10,635 nt of DNA from CAZLLV01 sp964560325. Its GTDB lineage: Bacteria > Acidobacteriota > Thermoanaerobaculia > Multivoradales > DATKCC01. Position 1 is the first letter of the stretch. Each line of letters begins with the position of its first letter. Positions 1-6,221 of the stretch are shown piece after piece. Position numbers and translations under genes: made by a program. The notes below the pieces were generated by a model, which ran no database searches, was not told the origin of the DNA, and worked only from the letters and a program-made list of their open reading frames with translations. Where the stretch lies: contig CAZLLV010000316.1 of NCBI GenBank assembly GCA_964560325.1, positions 1 to 10,635 on the forward strand, in the 5' to 3' direction.

Positions 1-22
1 CCCGGCCGCCGGCCAGGAGCCG

Positions 23-700
23 GTGGGCGATCCCGACGCGGGCGACGATCGCTCGGCCGCCGAGATCCTGCGCTCGGTCCCGGGCGATCTGCGCTCGGCG
101 GTGGTGCTGCGCTACGACTGCGCCAGCGAGGTCGGTCGCCGGGAGGTGACGCTCTTCGCCAACGGCACCCTGCGGCTCTGGGACGGCCCCCCCGACGACC
201 AGCAGATGACCCTCGCGGAGCTCGAGCCGGAGATCCTCGACGGCTTCCTGGTGCGTCTCGACCGGGAGGATCTCTCGGAGGAACCGGATGCCTACCACGG
301 TGTCGACGGCGACTGGATCGAGCGCTGCGAGCTCCACCTGCCGCTGCGTGACGATCGCGGCCGCTCGCGCTTCGAGATCAATCGCTACTCCCAGCTCTCC
401 CTCGGCCTGTCGCGCCTGGTGCGGATCGCCGAGGAGCTGGGAGAGATCGCGGACGCGGCGCGCGGCGCCGGCCTCGACCCCGACTACGTGCCGCGGCCGG
501 GCGACGTGCTGGAGCGCCCGGACGGCGTCCGCTTCCGTGTGGTCGACTTCACGACCGACGGCCGGGGCGTGGAGCTCGAAGGGGTCGAGGTCCCGCTCAC
601 CCTCTACCTCGCGCCCGACGCGCTGGCGGAGGTGTTCGCGCGGGTCGTCGAGCGGCGCGGCGGGCTCGGCGAGCGCGGCGGCCCGGACGAGGTGCCGTGA
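23..700 (+). CDS. Unrecognised acidic protein, possibly 5'-partial, coupled to rsmD
   Basis: I do not recognise this family. From the GTG at 23 it encodes 225 residues, rich in Asp, Glu and Arg, with no signal peptide or membrane segment, so it is probably cytoplasmic. The N-terminal half has a strand-rich look (VVLRYDCASEVGRREVTLF, then NGTLRLWDG). The middle has an amphipathic stretch (LSLGLSRLVRIAEELGEIAD), and the C-terminal part resembles a small beta domain (PGDVLERPDGVRFRVVDF). An AGGAG lies at 15-19, only three bases before the GTG, which is short for a ribosome binding site. The frame is open to the left edge, so the true start may lie outside the window. The stop overlaps the rsmD start (GTGA, 697-700), which supports it as a real, translationally coupled gene. 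No function is claimed. Confidence 0.7.
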   Translation: MGDPDAGDDRSAAEILRSVPGDLRSAVVLRYDCASEVGRREVTLFANGTLRLWDGPPDDQQMTLAELEPEILDGFLVRLDREDLSEEPDAYHGVDGDWIERCELHLPLRDDRGRSRFEINRYSQLSLGLSRLVRIAEELGEIADAARGAGLDPDYVPRPGDVLERPDGVRFRVVDFTTDGRGVELEGVEVPLTLYLAPDALAEVFARVVERRGGLGERGGPDEVP

Positions 701-1341
701 AGCGAGGCGGCTCGAAGGGCGCGAAGCCTACCGCCGGTGCGAAGGGGGCGACGGGAGCGAAAGGACCAGGACGGGTGCGCGTGACCGGCGGGCTCTACAA
801 GGGCCGGCTCCTGGCCGTGCCGCCGCAGGCGCGGCCGACCGAGGGCCGGGTCCGCGAGGCGCTCTTCTCGATCTGGCACGAGCCGCTCGCCGAGGGCGCC
901 CGCGTGCTCGATCTCTTCGCCGGCAGCGGCGTCGTGGGGCTGGAGGCGGCGGGCCGCGGGGCGTTGCGGGTGGTCTGCGTCGACTGGGACAAGCGGAGCT
1001 TTCCGGTGCTCCAGAGCAACCGCGACCGGCTGGGCGAGGCGCTGGTCGAGCTCCGGGTGCTGGAGCTGCCGTCCGGTCTCGCCGAGCTGGCGGAGCGGGA
1101 GGCCGAGGGCTTCGACCTCGTCTTCGCCGACCCGCCCTACCGGTTCTCCGGCTACGCGGCGCTGCTCGAGGCGGTGGTACCGCTGCTCGCGCCCGGCGCG
1201 GAGGTGGCGATCGAGCACTCGGCGCGCGCGAGCGTGCCGGCGGAGGTTTCGACCGATGGCGGCCGGCTGGTGAGATTGGTGCGGGTCGACCAGCGGCGCT
1301 ACGGCGAGAGCGCGCTCTCGTTCTATCGAGCCGGCGCCTGA
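697..1341 (+). CDS. rsmD: 16S rRNA (guanine(966)-N(2))-methyltransferase RsmD
   Basis: This enzyme transfers a methyl group from S-adenosylmethionine to N2 of G966 in 16S rRNA during 30S assembly, in the cytoplasm. The protein is 214 residues. It has the family's opening block RVTGGLYKGRLL (28-39), then PTEGRVREALFSIW (47-60), the SAM-binding motif I DLFAGSG (72-78), and the catalytic motif IV DPPY (145-148) typical of amino-group N-methyltransferases. The C-terminal RRYGESALSFY is also typical. Residues 1-26 are a Gly/Ala/Lys-rich extension (GAKGATGAKG). An alternative start is the GTG at 775 (residue 27), which would give MRVTGG and has AAGGA about nine bases upstream. I kept 697 because of the GTGA overlap with the preceding gene. 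The 3' end overlaps the convergent cytochrome gene by 19 bases. Confidence 0.93.
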   Translation: MKRGGSKGAKPTAGAKGATGAKGPGRVRVTGGLYKGRLLAVPPQARPTEGRVREALFSIWHEPLAEGARVLDLFAGSGVVGLEAAGRGALRVVCVDWDKRSFPVLQSNRDRLGEALVELRVLELPSGLAELAEREAEGFDLVFADPPYRFSGYAALLEAVVPLLAPGAEVAIEHSARASVPAEVSTDGGRLVRLVRVDQRRYGESALSFYRAGA

Positions 1342-3383
1342 AGCGCCGCTTCCGCCGCCGCCAGCCCTTCGGCCGCCGCCCGGTCCGCGGGCTCCCACTC
1401 GAGCGCCGTCCGGTACGCCTCGGCCGCCTCGGCGTGCCGGCCGAGGGCGGAGCGGATCTCCCCCAGCGACCGCCAGGCGGCGAGGTGGTTGGGGCGGATC
1501 GCGACCAGGTGCTCGAGCTCCGCCAGCGCGCGCTCGGCCTCGCCGGTCCGGTAGAGCAGCCGGGCCAGGTTGTAGCGCGGCTCGAGCCGGTCCGGGTCCT
1601 CCTCCAGCACCGCTTCGAGGAGACCGATCGCCTCCTCGGTCCGGCCGAGGCGCGCCTGGGCGAGCGCCAGCCACTCGCGGGCGAGGCGGCGGGCGCCGGG
1701 GGAGAGGTCTTTCCGCGACAGGACGCGCGCGAGCGTCCGGAGCGCATCGTCGGTCCGCCCGAGCCCGAGCTGCCCCTTCGCGAGCTCCAGCCAGGGCTCG
1801 ACGTCGTCGATCCGGTCCGGCCCGTCGAGCGCGGCGGCGCTCTCGAGATTGCGCGCCAGGGCATCGACCGCCGGCGCTCCGCCGCCGCCGCTCCGGAGCG
1901 CCGCCACCGCCCGGTAGACCTCGCCCGCGGCGCCGTCCGGAGCGTCTTCCGGGTGATAAAAGACCAGGTCGGTAATCACCGGGTCCTCCTTCGCGCGCGG
2001 CGCCGTGAGCTCCGGCCCCGGCAGCTCACGGGTGATCCGGTGGTCGGTCATCACCACGTGGACCACGTCCTCCGGCCGGCGGGCCGGCATGTGGCAGGCG
2101 GTGCAGTCGGCAGGGGAGACCGCGGCGAGGTGCGGGGGGCGCTCGGCCGCGTGGTCGAAGCCGCAAGCGTCGCCGCCGTGGCAGGAGGCGCAGGCGGCCC
2201 GGTAGTGCTCGATCCGCCGCTCCGGCGCCACCTTGACGTGCGGATCGTGGCAGGTCAGGCAGGAGAGCGGCTCGGCGCCCTCCGGCATCGTCGCCCGCTG
2301 CGCCGGGTCGTGGCTGGCGACGAAGCAGGGGCTCTGCTCCAGCCGGTACGGGTGGTGGTTGATCTCGAACCGTTCGCCCGGCGCGCGCCCCTCTTCCTCG
2401 ATGTCGAGCTCGACCCGGAAGTCGGCGAGCCGCTCGCCGGGCCGGAAGGAGTAGTCTCCGCGGCCGAAGCGCCGGACGCCGGGGAAGGCGACCGACGGCT
2501 CCATGTGGCATTCGTAGCAGACGCTGTCGCGAAGCTCTGGCTCGAGCTTGCCCGGGTTCACGATCGCCGCGCGGACGGTTTCCGCGGTGGCGTCGCGGGA
2601 CAGCGCCCGGCGCACGTGCTCGGCGCCCGGCCCGTGGCAGCGCTGGCAGCCGGTCCCCTCCGGCAGCTCCGCGGGGTAGGTGTGCTCGGCGTGGAAGTCG
2701 TCCGCCTCCTCCGGCACGTCGGGGTAGCCGTTGTGGCAGAACATGCACTCGCGCCGCGCCCGGCGGTAGACCCCATCGTGGTCGGGCCGGTCGAAGCCGG
2801 GCGACATGCGCCAGGCGCCGAAGCCCGATCGACCGGGTCGGGGTTCCTGCGTGTACCAGGCGAGGGGGAGCTGGAACAGCTCGCCGGTCGGCGTGCGGTA
2901 GAGGTAGACGCGCGAGTGGTTGCCCGAGCCGAGCACCCACTCGACCGGGATCTCGAGCTCGTGGCGCCGTTCGCCCTCCTCGTCCTCCTGCCAGCGGCGG
3001 AAGACGAGGTCGGCTCCATCCTCTCCCTCCGCGGCCCCGAGGGAGATCTGGTAGAAGCGCCGCGACGGCTCGTGGAAGTAGGGCTCGGCGGCGAAGTCCT
3101 CGATCCGCCGCTCGCCGGAGACGACCCGCTCGGCGGCGAAGAACGAGCGCGCCATGCCGACCGCCTGGTACGACTCGAACAGCTCCTGGTGACAGAGGCC
3201 GCAGAGCGACGAGTCGACGTACCCGGGCGCGGCACCGGAGGTGACCTCGTGCCCGAGAGCGGCGAGCGGGTCGGGCGCCGCGGGCGTCTCGGCAGCACCG
3301 CTCGGCGCGAGGTCGAGGACGAGCGGCAGCGCGGCGAGGAGCGCTCCCGCCGAGAGGGAGAGACTGAGAAGACGGCGGCGCAT
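1323..3383 (-). CDS. Exported multiheme (seven CXXCH) cytochrome c with C-terminal TPR domain
   Basis: The 686-residue protein starts with a Sec-type signal peptide (MRRRLL, then a hydrophobic core to about residue 27), so it should act in the periplasm or on the cell surface. It has seven CXXCH c-heme attachment motifs: CGLCH 61, CMFCH 213, CQRCH 246, CYECH 289, CLTCH 375, CASCH 398 and CTACH 427. The surrounding text, such as VGMARSF after heme 1, LTCHDPH at heme 5 and CHMPARR at heme 7, matches the cytochrome c554-like/paired-CXXCH proteins often found with TPRs. Two further cysteines lie outside CXXCH: C353 (SPCFVASH) and C407 (ACGFDH). Residues 527-680 form about four TPR units (for example ALAQARLGRTEEAIGLLEAV), a likely protein-binding scaffold. 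A role in periplasmic electron transfer is inferred; substrate and partners are unknown. It lies 58 bp downstream of the secreted copy 1 gene. No strong Shine-Dalgarno precedes the ATG. Confidence 0.9.
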   Translation of the reverse strand: MRRRLLSLSLSAGALLAALPLVLDLAPSGAAETPAAPDPLAALGHEVTSGAAPGYVDSSLCGLCHQELFESYQAVGMARSFFAAERVVSGERRIEDFAAEPYFHEPSRRFYQISLGAAEGEDGADLVFRRWQEDEEGERRHELEIPVEWVLGSGNHSRVYLYRTPTGELFQLPLAWYTQEPRPGRSGFGAWRMSPGFDRPDHDGVYRRARRECMFCHNGYPDVPEEADDFHAEHTYPAELPEGTGCQRCHGPGAEHVRRALSRDATAETVRAAIVNPGKLEPELRDSVCYECHMEPSVAFPGVRRFGRGDYSFRPGERLADFRVELDIEEEGRAPGERFEINHHPYRLEQSPCFVASHDPAQRATMPEGAEPLSCLTCHDPHVKVAPERRIEHYRAACASCHGGDACGFDHAAERPPHLAAVSPADCTACHMPARRPEDVVHVVMTDHRITRELPGPELTAPRAKEDPVITDLVFYHPEDAPDGAAGEVYRAVAALRSGGGGAPAVDALARNLESAAALDGPDRIDDVEPWLELAKGQLGLGRTDDALRTLARVLSRKDLSPGARRLAREWLALAQARLGRTEEAIGLLEAVLEEDPDRLEPRYNLARLLYRTGEAERALAELEHLVAIRPNHLAAWRSLGEIRSALGRHAEAAEAYRTALEWEPADRAAAEGLAAAEAALQAPAR

Positions 3384-3414
3384 CGGAGTCCCGGGGAGGG
3401 CCCGAGTCTAGCGC

Positions 3415-3441
3415 AGGACCTCCGCGCAGGAGCCGGGTCCT
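3415..3441 (-). terminator. Hairpin directly after the copy 1 stop codon, without a T-tract
   Basis: On the - strand AGGACC and GGTCCT form a six-base-pair outer stem, continued by TCC/GGA inside after a four-base bulge, with loop TGCGC. It begins at the base immediately after the TAG stop of the secreted copy 1 gene and lies 31 bases before the cytochrome ATG. No run of T follows, so it is not a canonical intrinsic terminator. It may be a partial terminator, an mRNA-stabilising end, or chance in GC-rich DNA. Confidence 0.25.
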
Positions 3442-5832
3442 CTATTGCGACGCCGGACCTTGCACGCCCGTGGGGACCACTGGCAAGTCGTGGTTCATGA
3501 AGACCGTCACGCAGCCGCCGACCTCGACCGAATGGGTGAGCCGCCACTCCCCGGTCTCCTCCGATCGTTCGAGGAGGTAGCGGTCGATCGGCTCGAATGC
3601 GGTCTCGTCCGTGGAGCGGTGTCGCAGGACGACGAGCGCCCGGCCGCCGGCGCGATCGAGCGCGTAGAGGCTCACCGCGAGCGCCGGGTCCGGTCGGGCG
3701 GGCGGCCGCTCGACCACCAGCAGCCGCTCGTTTGCGCGGAGGGCGCTGAGCGGCATGCCGGGCCCGAGGATCGGCCGCGTGCGCCACGACGGGAGGTGCT
3801 GTTCGGCGGCCTCGGTCACCGGGCGGAGCCCTTCCGCGTTGCGCGGGAAGAGGGCCTCTCGCAGGACGAGAGCGAGGATCTGCTCCGCGTCCGGGTCGCG
3901 GTCGGTGACGGCGGACCGGTCGGTGAGCAGGTCGCGGCCGTCGTCGATGCCATCGCCGTCGCTGTCGGCCTCGTCCGGATCGGTTCCGATCTTTCGCTCC
4001 TCGCGATCGCTCAGGCCGTCGCCGTCGCGGTCGGAGAGCAGCCCGTCGACCGGGAGCGAGAGGAGCACGCGGGTCCCCTCCTCGAGCTCCGGGAGCGCCG
4101 CGTGCTGCCGCGCGACCACCGACTCGACGCGCAGGCGGCTCCCCTCGATGCGGTTGTGCGGCGATCCGGCGACGACCTCGAACGGCGAGCGCACGCCGAG
4201 GCCGGTCGCAAGCGGCGGTCCCCAGGTGGCGCCGCCGTCGGCGGAGAGGAGGAGGGCGTAGTCGTCTCTCGACGAGCTCTCGAGCCCGTTCGGCAGGACC
4301 AGCACGAGGAGCTTTCCCCGATGCTCGAACCGCTCGACCGGAACGAGATCGTCGGGGAGCTGGAACGGGAGATCGAGAGCGTCGAGGTGGGACGGCGGAG
4401 TCTGCCAATCGGTGGACCGCCGTCCGCGCAGGATCCGGAGATCGGCTCCGGACGGGAGGGGGACCGGTGCGGGAGCGGAGACTTCCTGCGAGCCGGGAAC
4501 CTGGCAGCGGAGCGGCGTCAGCCAGGGGCGTCCCGAAGCGAGCCGGTCGATCTCGGCCACGATCTCCTCGGCATTGCGCCGGAGGCCCTCTTCGAGGCGG
4601 TCGAGCTCGGCGATCACTGTCGCGGGCAGGCCGCCGAACGGCGCCAGCTCGAGCCGGGAGAGCTCGGGAGAGCCGAGATCGAGCCAGCGGCACGATTCGG
4701 CCAGGAAGTGGCCCGCCAGCTCCGGGTATCCGGTCGCCTCCGCCAGGCGCGCCTGGAGCCGGGGCCAGACCGCGGCGTCCGTCCGAGGTGCCGCCTCTCG
4801 CACACCGATCTGCTCGACGAAGTGCTCGAACGGATCGCCATCGCCGATCGGCTCGAGGTGCGTGGCACCGGAGGCGGAGAGGAAGCGGGCGAGGGTTTGG
4901 CGATGGTAGCGTTCCGGCCGGTCGGATTCGGGCGCCGGCTCGAGGCCCGGCAGCGAGGAGAGGAGGCGAACGGCCGTCTCCGTGTCGCCGATGCCGCCGC
5001 GGAGCGCGTAGGCCGCGGCGAGGTCGAGCCGGAGGTCGCGAGGCTCGACCCGGAGAGGAGGCCCCGGGACGGCGAGTTCGATCGTGCCGACCGCCGCACC
5101 GCCGGCAAGGACGATCGCGCGCAGCCGCTCCGGGGCGCTCTCGAGCTCGGCGAGAGCGTCATGCACCAGGCCGAGCACCAGCAGCCCCGCCACGCGCTCC
5201 TGGAGGAGCCAGGCGTCGAGAGCGGTGCGGCGGGGAGACGGGCTGTCGTCCCGGGGCGCCGGCAGCACCTCGGCCGCGGCCCGGAGGAGGGTGACGCCGA
5301 GCCGGCGGCCGTGGAGATCCTCGGCGAGCGCCGCCAGGGCCTCGGGATCGTTCGGATCGGCGGCGAGCACGAGGGCGACGAGGGCAGGGCGGAAGCGGTC
5401 CCCTTCCTGGTTCACGACCGCCTCCCAGAGGCCGGGCGGCGCCTCGGTCGCGAGCATCTCCCGCGCGTACCGGCCGGCGCGCTCGTCGACCAGGGTGCGG
5501 ACCTCGTCGGCCGCGTAGCTCCACCCGGCACGTTCGATCCAGCGAGCGAAGAAGACGAGCCGCGCCGTCGCCACCGCGGAATCGTCCCCCGCCCCCGCGA
5601 GAGCCGCGTTTCGTAGCAGCGCCTCAACCGCGTCGAGCGCCGCCGCCACCTCCGCCGCGCCGGGCCGCGGTTCCTCCCCGTGCAGCGCCTCGTGGTGTAC
5701 GTCCTCCACCACATCGGAGAGCCGCTCGAGCTCGGCGACGAGGTCGTCGGATGCCTCCGCACCGGCCCGAGGGCCGAAGGTGAGCCCGCAGAGGAGGACG
5801 ACGACGATCGAGAGCGGCCGAGAGCGGAGCAT
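3442..5832 (-). CDS. Secreted protein of unknown function with calcium-binding TSP3-like repeats and an Asp-box (paralog copy 1)
   Basis: I do not recognise the family as a whole. The 796-residue protein has a signal peptide (MLRSRPLS, a hydrophobic core, predicted cleavage after RAGA at 25). A helical Leu/Ala/Glu-rich region follows (30-210). Residues 209-356 are absent from the paralog. A conserved block with two cysteines follows (CRW 381, RCQVPGS 442-448). Residues 449-599 are copy-1-specific and contain a sialidase-type Asp-box, SADGGATW (530-537). Next come two DxDxDG-type loops, DRDGDGLSDREE (601) and DSDGDGIDDG (623), like thrombospondin type 3 calcium repeats. The last domain (about 690-770) includes RYLLERSEETGEWRLTH. 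The ATG at 5832 was chosen because it matches the start and signal peptide of copy 2. The frame stays open up to 5970, but those 46 codons are Arg-rich and unlike copy 2. The protein is probably periplasmic or extracellular; its function is unknown. Confidence 0.85.
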   Translation of the reverse strand: MLRSRPLSIVVVLLCGLTFGPRAGAEASDDLVAELERLSDVVEDVHHEALHGEEPRPGAAEVAAALDAVEALLRNAALAGAGDDSAVATARLVFFARWIERAGWSYAADEVRTLVDERAGRYAREMLATEAPPGLWEAVVNQEGDRFRPALVALVLAADPNDPEALAALAEDLHGRRLGVTLLRAAAEVLPAPRDDSPSPRRTALDAWLLQERVAGLLVLGLVHDALAELESAPERLRAIVLAGGAAVGTIELAVPGPPLRVEPRDLRLDLAAAYALRGGIGDTETAVRLLSSLPGLEPAPESDRPERYHRQTLARFLSASGATHLEPIGDGDPFEHFVEQIGVREAAPRTDAAVWPRLQARLAEATGYPELAGHFLAESCRWLDLGSPELSRLELAPFGGLPATVIAELDRLEEGLRRNAEEIVAEIDRLASGRPWLTPLRCQVPGSQEVSAPAPVPLPSGADLRILRGRRSTDWQTPPSHLDALDLPFQLPDDLVPVERFEHRGKLLVLVLPNGLESSSRDDYALLLSADGGATWGPPLATGLGVRSPFEVVAGSPHNRIEGSRLRVESVVARQHAALPELEEGTRVLLSLPVDGLLSDRDGDGLSDREERKIGTDPDEADSDGDGIDDGRDLLTDRSAVTDRDPDAEQILALVLREALFPRNAEGLRPVTEAAEQHLPSWRTRPILGPGMPLSALRANERLLVVERPPARPDPALAVSLYALDRAGGRALVVLRHRSTDETAFEPIDRYLLERSEETGEWRLTHSVEVGGCVTVFMNHDLPVVPTGVQGPASQ
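4735..4762. repeat. 28-bp exact direct repeat shared with 6849-6876 (copy 1 member)
   Basis: These 28 bases are identical to 6849-6876. Both encode the conserved RLQARLAEA part of the paralogous secreted proteins. A second exact match of 23 bases joins 5459-5481 with 7141-7163 (encoding ERAGRYARE). They are the best-conserved DNA stretches of the tandem gene duplication, not an independent mobile repeat. They could support recombination between the copies, about 2.1 kb and 1.7 kb apart. Confidence 0.85.
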
Positions 5833-6002
5833 GCGAAGGGGACAGAGCAACCGCCGTTCCAGGCGCCAGCCCCTGCGAAACGGCCGTTCTCGCGCGCAAT
5901 GGCGCCCCGGGCTCCGAGATCTCGGACCACCGGCGTCCGGAAAAATGGACGCACTGGACCGCGACCGCAACGGCTTCGAGATTCAGGCAACGACGAAGAG
6001 TG
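5833..6002 (-). promoter_or_regulatory. 170-bp gap between copy 2 and copy 1, with palindrome and hairpin; probable copy 1 leader
   Basis: This stretch separates the end of the copy 2 homology from the copy 1 start. It holds a perfect 14-base palindrome, TCCGAGATCTCGGA (5913-5926), and a six-base-pair hairpin GCGTCC/GGACGC with an A-rich loop (5933-5952). The first could be an operator, the second a weak terminator for copy 2 or part of a leader. The last few bases before both paralog ATGs are alike (CCTTCGCATG here, CCTTCGGTATG at copy 2), so the duplication seems to include some upstream DNA. No convincing -35/-10 pair or Shine-Dalgarno is visible. Confidence 0.3.
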
Positions 6003-6221
6003 TCAGAACTTGAATGCGTCCTCGTGCGTGATTCGCCATGCACCGCTCGCCCCCGACCGTTCCAGCAGGTATCGCATGGTCGGCGTGATCGAGAAGGCGC
6101 CGGGATAGCGTGCTCGAAGCAAGACGAGCGCGCGCGAACCAAAGCGATCGAACGCGAGGACGTTCACCTCGAGCACCGGACCTGGTGCTCCGTCCGGACG
6201 ACGGTCGACCACCACGACTCA
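6003..6221 (-). pseudogene. Detached C-terminal part of secreted paralog copy 2, behind an in-frame TGA
   Basis: Reading on in the same frame after the TGA at 6219-6221 gives 71 more codons, ending at the TGA at 6003-6005. They align with the C-terminal domain of copy 1: VVVVDRRP versus LLVVERPP, LAFDRFGSRALVLLR versus YALDRAGGRALVVLR, and RYLLERSGASGAWRITH versus RYLLERSEETGEWRLTH. No frameshift is needed. The TGA stands where copy 1 has Arg (R703 in NERLLVV), consistent with one C-to-T change in a CGA codon. The piece has no signal peptide or convincing start of its own, so independent translation is unlikely. It ends about 24 residues short of copy 1's C-terminal tail. Confidence 0.75.

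Noticed and set aside
288..3500. Very long open frame on the + strand (about 1070 codons)
   Set aside because: It runs through the unknown gene and rsmD out of frame, and antisense to the cytochrome gene. Its product is Arg/Ala/Gly-rich without motifs. It is a GC-driven shadow frame.
3931..4032. GTCGCCGTCGCGGTCGG-like reiteration suggesting a tandem DNA repeat
   Set aside because: It is explained by the coding of successive DxDxDG calcium loops, and the same occurs at 6420-6521.
2558..4693. - strand open frame of about 711 codons overlapping copy 1 and the cytochrome gene
   Set aside because: It is the wrong frame of two real genes, with an Arg/Pro/Ser-rich product lacking the CXXCH and calcium motifs.
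3445..5616. Long + strand open frame opposite secreted copy 1
   Set aside because: It is antisense to a gene supported by a signal peptide, calcium loops and paralogy, and its product is low-complexity Arg/Glu-rich.
5833..5970. 46-codon N-terminal extension of secreted copy 1
   Set aside because: It is Arg-rich, places the signal peptide internally and has no match in copy 2, whose start aligns with the ATG at 5832.
6191..6221. Selenocysteine or programmed recoding at the copy 2 TGA
   Set aside because: The paralog has Arg, not Cys, at this position. I see only a small palindrome downstream (CGTCCGGACG, 6191-6200) and no convincing SECIS-type hairpin or known readthrough context.
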